Assembly (NCBI GenBank): GCA_023412855.1
Contig: JAEZRJ010000073.1
Coordinates: 1-11,584 of the forward strand
Source of the DNA: Bacillota bacterium
Lineage (GTDB): Bacteria; Bacillota; Clostridia; Lachnospirales; Lachnospiraceae
Direction: 5' to 3'
DNA length: 11,584 nt
Under the pieces are notes generated by a model that made no database searches, was not told the origin of the DNA, and worked only from the letters and a program-made list of their open reading frames with translations. This document shows positions 1-6,977 of the stretch, piece by piece. Position numbers and translations under genes: made by a program. The number at the start of each line of letters is the position of its first letter. Positions within the stretch are counted from its first letter, which is position 1.

Positions 1-316
1 ACATTCTCTTAATGATTTCCGGATACTTCTCCGCATTCATTCCGGTCACAAAAAAAGTGGCTTTAATTCCTCTCTTCTTAAGTCCATCCAAAATCTGCTC
101 CGTATAATAAGGATGAGGGCCGTCGTCGAAGGTCAAAGCAATCTTTCCCTTGTCCTTCTCCTCGTCCCTCACCTGTCTCGCTATCTCATTATTCAAAACT
201 GCCGATACTGCCGTCTGCTCACCGTTGCCATAATCTCTGACATATACAAACAAAAGTGCCGCCGCAACGAGAACTCCCGCCGCAACGCATTCTTTAAGCC
301 CAATTTTAAAATGCAT
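1..316 (-). CDS. Polysaccharide deacetylase (NodB/CE4 family), N-terminal part, runs off left edge
   Basis: The 105 visible codons read from an ATG at 316 to the window edge, so the C-terminal part is missing. Residues about 10-27 form one hydrophobic segment (CVAAGVLVAAALLFVYV), which suggests a single N-terminal membrane anchor with the enzyme outside the cell. After a charged linker comes ALTFDDGPHPYYTEQIL at about residues 63-79, the first NodB motif. Its aspartates are the catalytic base and a metal ligand in CE4 enzymes. KATFFVTG follows, as expected for the fold. The family removes N- or O-acetyl groups from peptidoglycan or other polysaccharides; the substrate here cannot be told. I chose ATG 316 because GAGG lies 7-8 bases upstream; an in-frame ATG at 346 has no clear ribosome binding site. 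It lies 68 bases downstream of the diguanylate cyclase on the same strand, so co-transcription is possible. Confidence 0.88.
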   Translation of the reverse strand, partial: MHFKIGLKECVAAGVLVAAALLFVYVRDYGNGEQTAVSAVLNNEIARQVRDEEKDKGKIALTFDDGPHPYYTEQILDGLKKRGIKATFFVTGMNAEKYPEIIKRM

Positions 317-332
317 TATTCTGCCTCTTACT

Positions 333-360
333 ATTGTTTTCTTCATAATATATATGTCAA
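333..360 (-). promoter_or_regulatory. Possible promoter for the polysaccharide deacetylase gene
   Basis: On the minus strand a perfect TTGACA (355-360) is followed after 16 bases by AACAAT (333-338, 4 of 6 matches to TATAAT). A transcript from here would start shortly before the GAGG site and the ATG at 316, giving a very short leader. The weak -10 box makes this tentative. An AT-rich 7-bp hairpin (369-375 with 380-386) sits between it and the upstream gene. Confidence 0.28.
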
Positions 361-384
361 AAACCAGCAAAATAGGAATCTATT

Positions 385-1596
385 TTATACCTTCCACTCA
401 CTTCTATGCGCCTGCTTGAATAAATACATCTCCTTATCTGACTCATCCAAAATCTCTTCCGCGCTGAGCGTATTATTTTCACCACATGCGATCACCCCGT
501 AGCTCAGGCTCATAGGATATTTCAAGTTTTTCTCTGCGGTTAACTGTAAGAGGCGATTTCGTGCCTGACTCATACGCATCTTGGAGTGCTTCTCCGTACA
601 CTTAGGCATAAGGATAACAAACTCATCGCCGCCGATTCTGCAGATGATATCATCCTTCCTTACATTTTCCTTCAAAACGGCTGCCATCGTCAATATATAT
701 TCGTCCCCATGGCAATGACCAAAGGTATCGTTCACATATTTCAGCTTGTCCAGATCTACAAAACAAACGAGGAAATCCCTTTTATTCTCGATATACCTCT
801 CCAGCACTTCCATGCAATAGCGTCTGTTGAAAAGGCCGGTAAGCGCATCGGAATTCGCCGCATATTCGATGGAGGACTCCCATTCCTTCTGTTCCGTAAC
901 ATCACGAAGAAGATGGGCGATCGCTTTCTTTCCCTGCCAGTCGATATAGAACGAATCTACGTGATAATATAAGGTGCGCCCTTCTTCCTCCGAAGACAAC
1001 AGACTTATCTCCCAGGAACGTCCGCTGATTTCCATATCGTATCTGCTGATGCTATATCTCAAATCCTCAGCAAGCCGCGGCTCCTCGATAGACATATCCA
1101 CAAGAGCCTTATTCTCATACAGGCTTTCCCTCGTCTCCTCGTCGAGAACGGCCACATACTCTCCTATATTATCCGTAATATGTGAGAGAAGGGCATTATG
1201 CTCCTTCAATGCCGCTTCCCGCTGCTTGAGCTGCATAGTCATCGTATTGAAGGCTGTAGAAAACTCTCCCAGCATTGCTACTCGCTGGCTGTAATCCCCG
1301 TCTGCAACCTGCTTCGTCTGCCACATCAGATGGGAAAGGTTAGAACGCAGCATTTTTAATGGAGCGCAAAGGGGATTATCCTTAGAGGGCTCTGTTCCAT
1401 TCAAGTTTCCTTCCGCTATGTCATTGGCAAATCTAAAATTTTCTTCCAGCCAGTCATGAAACAGATTCATTCCATTCACAAGCTTCTCGCTCTCAGGAGA
1501 TACTTCTTGCGCTGAAAGCATTGGAGTGTTCCGCTCAAACAATATTTTCCTTAAATATTCGAATAAAACATCCGTATCATTTCGCTCCATGGACAT
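385..1596 (-). CDS. Cytoplasmic diguanylate cyclase with HAMP-like, PAS-like and GGDEF regions
   Basis: This 403-residue protein is predicted to make cyclic di-GMP from two GTP. The GGDEF domain covers about residues 245-403. It starts with the usual DALTGLFNRRY, has FVDLDKLKYVND with the metal-binding Asp near 281, and carries an intact GGDEF signature at 322-326. RKDD at 313-316 lies five residues before the signature and matches the RxxD inhibitory site, so product feedback inhibition is expected. The middle (about 137-235) looks like a PAS-type sensor ending in the common DVTEQKEWE linker. Residues about 80-130 resemble a HAMP-like helical stretch with a coiled-coil end. I see no membrane segment or signal peptide, so it should be soluble. 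AGAAGGG lies 6 bases before the ATG. It is 23 bases downstream of the V4R gene and probably shares its transcript, so the V4R protein may supply the input signal. No EAL or HD-GYP domain is present. Confidence 0.93.
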   Translation of the reverse strand: MSMERNDTDVLFEYLRKILFERNTPMLSAQEVSPESEKLVNGMNLFHDWLEENFRFANDIAEGNLNGTEPSKDNPLCAPLKMLRSNLSHLMWQTKQVADGDYSQRVAMLGEFSTAFNTMTMQLKQREAALKEHNALLSHITDNIGEYVAVLDEETRESLYENKALVDMSIEEPRLAEDLRYSISRYDMEISGRSWEISLLSSEEEGRTLYYHVDSFYIDWQGKKAIAHLLRDVTEQKEWESSIEYAANSDALTGLFNRRYCMEVLERYIENKRDFLVCFVDLDKLKYVNDTFGHCHGDEYILTMAAVLKENVRKDDIICRIGGDEFVILMPKCTEKHSKMRMSQARNRLLQLTAEKNLKYPMSLSYGVIACGENNTLSAEEILDESDKEMYLFKQAHRSEWKV

Positions 1597-1619
1597 CCTT
1601 TTCCCTTCTGAGTAAAATT

Positions 1620-2165
1620 TTATTTATCGAGAACAACCTTTGCATCAAAGCGGCATACCCTTTCGCCGGTGCCCCAGCAATCGATTTCCACCACAATGTA
1701 TTCTTTCTTCGTATAGGCCTTCAGTATTCCTGCCAAAAAGCCTTCGTCGTAGTTGCATACGGTCTCCCCAATCGAAGGAAATCCTGAACAATCCAAATCT
1801 TCGCTTACCGTAAGTACCGCGTGCCCTGTATCTTCATCGAACTTTTCGAAGCGTAGTATACCGATTTTCAAATCTATCAATTTCTGCTGTACCTGCGCGA
1901 GAAAATCGTTAAGCGGCAAAGAACCGTCCAGACATCTGGCATAAAACTCCCTGCCTGTCTTCTCGCCTGCACTTCTGATAATTTCTATCATTTTTTCCTT
2001 ACCGCACATGGATGTAAGGACATCTCTCATGGAATATTCCAGCATGCGATAAACTATCACTGGCATCTCCCCTCCAAGATTCTTTCGACCCTCGTCCACA
2101 TTAAATAAGTAATCCCATAGCACCGCCGAATTGTCATTATCCGTATTTCCAAAAATATTTGCCAT
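1620..2165 (-). CDS. V4R (4-vinyl reductase) domain protein, probable small-molecule sensor
   Basis: This is a 181-residue soluble protein. The C-terminal part, about 115-181, matches the V4R fold seen in the sensor halves of XylR/DmpR and in tetrapyrrole-related proteins. Diagnostic features are GETVCNYDEGFLAGIL at 133-148 and the C-x7-C pair at Cys163 and Cys171 (CWGTGERVCRF), which in DmpR-type proteins takes part in zinc binding. Additional cysteines lie at 126 and 137. The N-terminal 110 residues look helical and resemble the heme-NO-binding/V4R-type helical N-domains, without a clear heme ligand that I can assign. No output domain is present, so it likely works through a partner. The adjacent diguanylate cyclase, 23 bases downstream in the same transcription unit, is the obvious candidate. 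The start is supported by GGGGAGG 5 bases before the ATG and by a good promoter upstream. The ligand is unknown. Confidence 0.82.
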   Translation of the reverse strand: MANIFGNTDNDNSAVLWDYLFNVDEGRKNLGGEMPVIVYRMLEYSMRDVLTSMCGKEKMIEIIRSAGEKTGREFYARCLDGSLPLNDFLAQVQQKLIDLKIGILRFEKFDEDTGHAVLTVSEDLDCSGFPSIGETVCNYDEGFLAGILKAYTKKEYIVVEIDCWGTGERVCRFDAKVVLDK

Positions 2166-2170
2166 GTATG

Positions 2171-2189
2171 CCTCCCCGCAAAATTTGCG
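2171..2189 (-). promoter_or_regulatory. Strong ribosome binding site next to a small inverted repeat, V4R gene
   Basis: GGGGAGG (2171-2177) precedes the ATG at 2165. Directly upstream is a 13-base inverted repeat, CGCAAATTTTGCG on the minus strand (2177-2189), which could form a 5-bp hairpin touching the Shine-Dalgarno sequence. It could be chance given its length. Confidence 0.35.
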
Positions 2190-2221
2190 TTTTATCGAAA
2201 TAGTAATTGTATAGTAACCGT

Positions 2222-2251
2222 ATTATATCATCTTATCCGTCTATTTGTAAA
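2222..2251 (-). promoter_or_regulatory. Sigma-A-type promoter of the V4R-diguanylate cyclase unit
   Basis: On the minus strand TTTACA (2246-2251) is separated by 18 bases from a perfect TATAAT (2222-2227). Transcription would start near 2214-2216, about 50 bases before the V4R start codon. The -35 box overlaps the last codons of the upstream ASKHA gene, and I see no terminator between the two genes, so some read-through from upstream is likely as well. Confidence 0.65.
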
Positions 2252-3740
2252 ATCTAACAAAATTCATATATTCTATATATACTTTATCAAAGTCCTCCTG
2301 AGCCGCGAGATTAAATACTTCACAATGCTCTATTATATCGTTCAACTCCTTCATTTCCTCGATATCTTTGCACATTTTCCTGGCCGCTTTCTCCGCTCCG
2401 GCGAGAGACGTGTTTCCTGCTGCCTCTAACTTATCCTCAAGTTCCGGCGGAATCAAGCCCACACGCACTGCTGCCTCTTTATCCAGATAGAAGCCGAAGC
2501 CTCCCGCAAGATATACCTTTTCTATCGGCCCGCATCCCGGCATGGAAATAGCAAACTTTTCCTCCAAAAAATGTATTCCTGCCCGCACTGCCGCCTTTGC
2601 CATTTGTATATCGCGAATATCCTTCTGTGTCACGCAAATGCCGTTCACCTCGACACCGGACTCGAAATACGGTTCCTGAAGAAGCCCTGTTTCATCGATC
2701 ATTCCTTCCTTTAGTAAATGAGAAATCGCTTCGATTCGCTCCGGTCCCGTCGTATTCCCTTCGCCTTTCCCTTCAAATGCCGGTCCTGCCGCCGCCGCAG
2801 TACATAGAATGCGCCCGCCGTTTCCAATCGCCATCTCCGCGTTCGTTCCCAGGTCCAGAAATATCCACGTTTTTTGCGCCTTATGAAGATTGCAGGCATA
2901 TAAGCCCGCAACAATATCCCCTCCCACAAAGGCCGAGATTCCAGGCAGAAGTGCCGCCGGAATTCCTTCGAAATCAAGCATGGTTAAGGCAATGTTCACT
3001 GGTGTAAAGGGACTCTTGCCCAAGGTATCCGTTGAATATCCCATAAATAAATGCCCCATAGTCGTATTGCAGGCAATGGCCATTCGTTCGGGTTTACATA
3101 ACTTTTTATTGCCGGCGCTTTGGAAAAATTGATTCATTCCCGTCCTCATCGCTTCTCTTACCAGCTTCTGAAGCTGCTGCGCTTTTCCGTCACTGCCGGC
3201 CCTAATCCGCTCCACTACGTCCGTACCATAGCTTCTTTGGGGATTCAGACAAGTATAAGTGTCACATACCCGTCCGGAAACAGTCTCCAACAGCCTCATA
3301 GCAATCGTGGTGGTTCCTATATCCACTGCGATAACTGAACTTCCCTCCTTCAAGCCCTCGTAATAATCCCCGTCTTCTTCTCTTCCCATACCTTCCATGC
3401 TGCCCGCAGTGCTTTCCGTCAATACCTTGATCTTCTCTTCACTTTTAAAAAGTAGCTGGATCACACAGTTCTTTACCGGCTTTGCCATACAAGAGAGCCG
3501 ATACCCCTCCCGCAGCCTATCGGGCTCTATCCGGCCCCTTTCTGTCTGGGAAGGAAGCGGAGCATATCCGATAAACCGTACCATACACCTGCCGCAGGTT
3601 CCCATCCCGCTGCAAAGGGAAGGCAATTCGATTCCGCTTTCCCTCAAGGTTTCCAGCACCGTTCGCCCTACCGAATGAAGCAGATGCATTTCCTCTCCTG
3701 CTTTTTTTGTTTGAACTGTAATCGTTATCTGTTCAGACAA
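2241..3740 (-). CDS. 2Fe-2S ferredoxin / ASKHA ATPase protein (RACo/RACE, DUF4445 type)
   Basis: This protein of about 499 residues belongs to the ATP-dependent reductases that return corrinoid proteins to Co(I). Residues 1-100 form a ferredoxin domain with Cys43, Cys49, Cys52 and Cys84 (C-x5-C-x2-C...C), a 2Fe-2S site. The rest is an ASKHA domain: VDIGTTTIAMRL (phosphate-1 loop, from about 139), NPQRSYGTDVVERI (about 165-178), FVGGDIVAG, FLDLGTNAEMAIGNGG (phosphate-2 loop) and VYLAGGFGFYLD (adenosine motif). RACo itself is longer, about 630 residues, so this is a compact version. The start is best placed at TTG 3740, with AAGGAG at 3751-3756; the in-frame ATG at 3761 has no ribosome site upstream and would place AAGGAG inside the gene. 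It overlaps the DUF4250 gene by 8 bases, suggesting translational coupling. No corrinoid protein is in view. Partners could be a distant methionine synthase or methyltransferase, or, more speculatively, the nitrogenase-like system. Confidence 0.88.
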   Translation of the reverse strand: MSEQITITVQTKKAGEEMHLLHSVGRTVLETLRESGIELPSLCSGMGTCGRCMVRFIGYAPLPSQTERGRIEPDRLREGYRLSCMAKPVKNCVIQLLFKSEEKIKVLTESTAGSMEGMGREEDGDYYEGLKEGSSVIAVDIGTTTIAMRLLETVSGRVCDTYTCLNPQRSYGTDVVERIRAGSDGKAQQLQKLVREAMRTGMNQFFQSAGNKKLCKPERMAIACNTTMGHLFMGYSTDTLGKSPFTPVNIALTMLDFEGIPAALLPGISAFVGGDIVAGLYACNLHKAQKTWIFLDLGTNAEMAIGNGGRILCTAAAAGPAFEGKGEGNTTGPERIEAISHLLKEGMIDETGLLQEPYFESGVEVNGICVTQKDIRDIQMAKAAVRAGIHFLEEKFAISMPGCGPIEKVYLAGGFGFYLDKEAAVRVGLIPPELEDKLEAAGNTSLAGAEKAARKMCKDIEEMKELNDIIEHCEVFNLAAQEDFDKVYIEYMNFVRFYK

Positions 3741-3906
3741 ATTGGTTTCTCTCCTTATCATAATAATATTCTATAGATTTCAATTTTTCTTCCAACTCGT
3801 ATTGGTCAATATCGAGGTCCTCGCACAGCCTGTCCAAGTCCTCATAAAAATCACGCAGCTTCATATTCACGTAACTAACTAACATCACCGGATCGTTCGG
3901 TATCAT
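3733..3906 (-). CDS. DUF4250 family small protein
   Basis: This 57-residue acidic protein starts MIPNDPVMLVSYVNMKLRDF and ends in YYDKERNQFV, the form typical of DUF4250, a family of unknown function common in Clostridia. The middle is rich in Asp, Glu and Leu and should be helical. I chose ATG 3906 because AGAAGGTG lies about 8 bases upstream and family members begin at this M-x-P-x-DPVML. A longer reading from 3966 adds 20 residues with no family similarity. The stop codon lies inside the start region of the ASKHA gene (8-base overlap with TTG 3740), and its last codons contain that gene's AAGGAG site. The pair is therefore probably co-translated. Whether the two proteins work together is unknown. 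Confidence 0.83.
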   Translation of the reverse strand: MIPNDPVMLVSYVNMKLRDFYEDLDRLCEDLDIDQYELEEKLKSIEYYYDKERNQFV

Positions 3907-4043
3907 TTCATTCACACCTTCTGAAGTCCTGAGGCTTTCCTTAAGATTTCCTGCGCCCCTTAGCACAGTTTATGTTCAAAAATTTTATTCCTTCAACCTG
4001 TTTCTTACTAAAATGCCAGACTCCGCCATTATTTACTGTTTTA

Positions 4044-4081
4044 TGTATACCAGTTTAATTCTAATCCTATCTACTTGTCAA
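4044..4081 (-). promoter_or_regulatory. Possible promoter for the DUF4250-ASKHA unit
   Basis: On the minus strand TGGTATACA (4044-4052) looks like an extended -10 element. A perfect TTGACA (4076-4081) lies upstream, but the spacing of 26 bases is too long for the two to act together, so the extended -10 alone would have to suffice. The position just after the operon terminator is sensible. The rest of the 3907-4140 gap shows nothing I can name. Confidence 0.35.
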
Positions 4082-4140
4082 TTGGATTTATCATTTACTA
4101 ATGCCGAAAAACGGTACGGTTCACTCCGTTCTCAGTAACG

Positions 4141-4188
4141 AAAAACGACTGTTTGCAGGCACATGATATAACAGCCCGCGAACAGTCG
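4141..4188 (-). terminator. Rho-independent terminator after the NifH-like gene
   Basis: On the minus strand CGACTGTT-x-GC-x-GGC (4174-4188) pairs with the complementary arm at 4146-4160. The stem is about 15 bp with one mismatch and one G-U pair, the loop is 13 bases and TTTTT follows (4141-4145). It begins 10 bases after the NifH-like stop codon. A second, weaker hairpin (AACGG/CCGTT, about 4109-4131) followed by T's lies just downstream and may back it up. This ends the nitrogenase-like operon. Confidence 0.8.
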
Positions 4189-4197
4189 CTTTGCTAA

Positions 4198-5055
4198 TTA
4201 AATATGATAATCTTCAATGGCATCCATAAGCCCGTGCTCCAGAAGAATTTCCTCCAAACGTTCCTGAGACATCGGTTTGGGAATCGTGAACATCGTATTT
4301 TCATCGATTGCCTTTGCAAGAGCGCGATACTCCTGCGCCTGCTTTACCTCAGGGCTATATTCGATCACTGTCTTCCGGTGAATCTCCGCACGCTGCACCA
4401 CATTGTCGCGGGGAACAAAGTATATGAGCTGAGTACCGAGCTCCTCAGCAAAAGCTTTAAGCAAATCCAGCTCTCTGTCCACGTTACGGCTGTTGCAGAT
4501 AATTCCGCCGATGCGTACACCGCCGGTCCTCGCATACTTTGCGATTCCCTTGGAAATATTGTTGGCAGCATAGAGTGCCATCATTTCCCCGCTGGCCACG
4601 ATGTAAATCTCCTTTGCCTTCCCCTCTCTGATCGGCATCGCGAAGCCGCCGCACACTACATCTCCCAGAACGTCATAAAAAACATAATCCAAATCGTCCG
4701 TATATGCGCCCAGCCTCTCCAATAAGCCTATGGATGTAATGATTCCTCTGCCGGCACATCCGACTCCGGGTTCAGGCCCGCCGGATTCCACGCATTTTGT
4801 CCCATGAAATCCTATGCGCATGATATTGGAAAGCTCCGTAGAGTCCCCGCTCGTGCGCAAGGTATCAAGCACCGTCTTCTGTGCAAGCCCGCCCAGAAGC
4901 AGTCTGGTAGAATCAGCCTTCGGATCACAGCCTACTACCATAACGTTCTTCCCGCTTTCCGCAAGACCTGCCGTTAAATTCTGTGTGGTGGTTGATTTTC
5001 CGATGCCACCCTTGCCGTAAATAGCAATCTGTCTTAGTTGTTTTTTTTCTGACAT
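4198..5055 (-). CDS. NifH-like iron protein (nitrogenase-like reductase component)
   Basis: This 285-residue protein is the ATP-dependent electron donor of a nitrogenase-like enzyme, working as a homodimer with one 4Fe-4S cluster. Visible motifs are the P-loop GKGGIGKS at 14-21, GCDPKADSTRLLLGG at 42-56 (switch I region), cluster ligand Cys100 in GPEPGVGCAGRGI, and cluster ligand Cys135 in YDVLGDVVCGGFAMPIR, whose DVLGD is the switch II region. Arg103 matches the arginine that is ADP-ribosylated in nitrogen fixers. Length and motifs are close to true NifH and to MarH; the family cannot be settled by eye. Neighbours favour a Mar-type (methylthio-alkane reductase) or other group IV enzyme: it ends an operon with a NifB-like protein, MetY and a sulfonate-type importer. 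The start is supported by AAGGAG 8 bases before ATG 5055. The gap to the ATPase gene is 12 bases. Confidence 0.92.
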   Translation of the reverse strand: MSEKKQLRQIAIYGKGGIGKSTTTQNLTAGLAESGKNVMVVGCDPKADSTRLLLGGLAQKTVLDTLRTSGDSTELSNIMRIGFHGTKCVESGGPEPGVGCAGRGIITSIGLLERLGAYTDDLDYVFYDVLGDVVCGGFAMPIREGKAKEIYIVASGEMMALYAANNISKGIAKYARTGGVRIGGIICNSRNVDRELDLLKAFAEELGTQLIYFVPRDNVVQRAEIHRKTVIEYSPEVKQAQEYRALAKAIDENTMFTIPKPMSQERLEEILLEHGLMDAIEDYHI

Positions 5056-5067
5056 GACATAATCTCC

Positions 5068-5853
5068 TTAAATTGTATATTCTGGTTGTTGTATTTCACT
5101 GACCAGATGCAGCTTTTCGAGAATACTGTTTCTCAGCGCCGTAAAATCCGTGCTGCTCCGCTGTCTGGGTCTTGACAGGGAAATATTCAAAACTTCGCTT
5201 ATCCTGCCGGGTCTGGGCGACATGATAACAACTCTGTCACTCAGATAAAGCGCCTCGTCTACATCGTGTGTTACCAAAATCATCGTGGTATCGTTCTCCC
5301 GCCAAAGCTCCAAAAGCTTATCTTGCAAATCTGCCCTCGTAAAGGCATCCAAGGCTCCCATCGGCTCATCCATAAGAAGAGCCACCGGATGATTGATCAG
5401 CGCTCTGGCAATCGCCACGCGCTGCGCCATTCCTCCCGAAATCTGATGGGGGTAGGTCTTTTCAAAGCCGTTAAGCCCGATCAGCTTTATGTACCCGGCA
5501 ATTTCATCCTTCCTCTGCTTATACACCCCTCTCGCCTTTAAGCCGGAGGCAATGTTTTTTTCCACCGTCAGCCACGGGAACAGACTGCTTTGCTGGAACA
5601 CATAACCCCGGGCCGGATCGGGGCCTTTGATTTTTTCTCCGTTTAGCCGGATTTCTCCCGCTTCCGGCACATCCAGACCTGCCAGGAGCCGCAAAAGGGT
5701 GGTCTTGCCGCAGCCGGAGGGACCGATGATGGAAATAAACTCCCCCTTATTAATAGAAAGGTTTATATTTTTAAGAGCTTCTACCGTGTTGTCATTGGCG
5801 TCCACATAGGTACGGTCCACCGCTTCAATTTCAAAAAGAATATCCCTGCTCAT
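5068..5853 (-). CDS. ABC importer ATPase, SsuB/TauB/NrtD-like
   Basis: This 261-residue cytoplasmic ATPase powers the importer formed with the next two genes upstream. Motifs are Walker A GPSGCGKT at 44-51, Q-loop VFQQSSLFPW at about 85-94, ABC signature ISGGMAQRVA at 138-147 (Met in place of the usual Gln of LSGGQ), Walker B VALLMDEP at 157-164, D-loop GALDA, and the switch His at 196 in VTHDVDEA. The sequence after the H-loop (DRVVIMSPRPGRI) is typical of the nitrate/sulfonate/taurine class. ATG 5853 overlaps the permease stop in an ATGA, with AGGGGG 8 bases upstream. A longer reading from 5976 only adds permease-overlapping sequence. Substrate class is inferred from family and neighbours: an organic sulfur compound is likely. 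Confidence 0.93.
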   Translation of the reverse strand: MSRDILFEIEAVDRTYVDANDNTVEALKNINLSINKGEFISIIGPSGCGKTTLLRLLAGLDVPEAGEIRLNGEKIKGPDPARGYVFQQSSLFPWLTVEKNIASGLKARGVYKQRKDEIAGYIKLIGLNGFEKTYPHQISGGMAQRVAIARALINHPVALLMDEPMGALDAFTRADLQDKLLELWRENDTTMILVTHDVDEALYLSDRVVIMSPRPGRISEVLNISLSRPRQRSSTDFTALRNSILEKLHLVSEIQQPEYTI

Positions 5854-6947
5854 TTCACCAGCCCCCTCTGCCACCGCAAAACGCGGCTTTGTACTGCTCC
5901 GATCACCTTCATGATGGCGGAAAACAAAACTGCCATAACGATAATTGCCGCAAATACCTTGTAATATGCCGACCAAACCTTAGAGGCATTGATATAATAG
6001 CCCAGCCCTCCCGGCTGCCCCAGCATCTCGGACATAACGAGAGTTGTAAATGCAAAGCCGTTAGCTGAGGATATACCGGTAAAAATCTGGGGCATCGCAT
6101 GAGGTATAGCCACATGCAGGACAAGATACGGTGTCTTCGCTCCTAAAGTCTGAGCCACTTCAAAATTAATCTTAGGTGTGCTGGCAATGCCCTGCGCTGT
6201 CAAAAATGCTACCGGAAACCATGCGCATATAACGATCAAAAAGGTTGCCGCCCAGAAAGGTGTGGGAAGAAGCGTCAAGGCAAAGGGCATCCATGCCACC
6301 GCCGGAATGACTCCGGTAATTTTCAGGACAGGGTATACCCAATAATAGACTTTCGGAAACCAGCCGATCAGAATCCCAGTTCCTACGCCGAACGCCACGC
6401 CCAACGTGAAGCCTACGGTAAAAAGCCGCAAAGAATACAGCGTATTTTGCAAAATATAGTCTCCCTCCATCAGGAAGGATTCTATTATCCTCGACGGCCC
6501 GGGGAAGAACGGCTGAGGTAAAAGCAAGAGCTTCGTTCCCAGAATATCCCATAATGCTAACGCGAGGCCTATGACAAAGCGGAACGGCACCCGGCTTAAG
6601 AACTGTTTTCTGCGCTCCTCTCTCCAAAAAGAATAAACTGCCGCCACTCCATAGATGAGTATCAGTGCTGTCAGAACAAAGCGATACGCCCCGTCTGCGG
6701 TAAGGGAAATATAAGCACCGAACGGATACGTGTTATTCTGCGCTTCTGCAGTCTGCTTAAAAAATAAACTAACAAGTATCGCTATGAAAAATCCCAAAAG
6801 TGAAATAGCAGACAACCCGATATATGATGCTATGGCAGGGGTATTGTTCCTGCCCTGCCGCCCCGGTTTAAACCGTGACGGCAACTCATCTTTTTGAATG
6901 TAAGAGCTATCCGCCAAGCGCGTCGCCCGTTGTTTTAATATACTCAC
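5850..6947 (-). CDS. ABC importer permease, SsuC/TauC-like, with extra N-terminal membrane region
   Basis: This 365-residue inner-membrane subunit carries the EAA loop that docks on the ATPase: EVAQTLGAKTPYLVLHVAIP, followed by the usual proline-rich end. The conserved transporter core runs from about residue 120 to the end. SsuC-type permeases are about 260 residues, so this one has about 100 extra N-terminal residues. These hold a basic cytoplasmic stretch (1-40) and two likely additional membrane helices (about 43-64 and 88-105) with a polar segment between them. The start is GTG 6947, with GGAGG 7 bases upstream. The gene lies 30 bases after the binding-protein gene and overlaps the ATPase by 4 bases, so all three form one translationally coupled set. 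Confidence 0.9.
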   Translation of the reverse strand: MSILKQRATRLADSSYIQKDELPSRFKPGRQGRNNTPAIASYIGLSAISLLGFFIAILVSLFFKQTAEAQNNTYPFGAYISLTADGAYRFVLTALILIYGVAAVYSFWREERRKQFLSRVPFRFVIGLALALWDILGTKLLLLPQPFFPGPSRIIESFLMEGDYILQNTLYSLRLFTVGFTLGVAFGVGTGILIGWFPKVYYWVYPVLKITGVIPAVAWMPFALTLLPTPFWAATFLIVICAWFPVAFLTAQGIASTPKINFEVAQTLGAKTPYLVLHVAIPHAMPQIFTGISSANGFAFTTLVMSEMLGQPGGLGYYINASKVWSAYYKVFAAIIVMAVLFSAIMKVIGAVQSRVLRWQRGLVK

Positions 6948-6977
6948 CTTTTTTCCTCCAAATAAGCTTATAAACGC

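Noticed and set aside
4204..4725. 173-codon plus-strand open frame opposite the NifH-like gene
   Set aside because: Antisense shadow of a well-supported NifH-like gene; no motif and no convincing ribosome binding site.
5854..5976. 41-residue N-terminal extension of the ABC ATPase
   Set aside because: The extension overlaps the end of the permease gene in another frame and has no family similarity. ATG 5853, with AGGGGG and an ATGA overlap, is the better start.
6172..6627. 151-codon minus-strand frame inside the permease gene
   Set aside because: Different frame of a clear membrane-protein gene; composition is low-complexity shadow and no domain is visible.
6950..6977. Small inverted repeat TAAGC/GCTTA between the binding-protein and permease genes
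   Set aside because: Only 5 bp with an 8-base loop and no T-run; expected by chance in AT-rich spacers.
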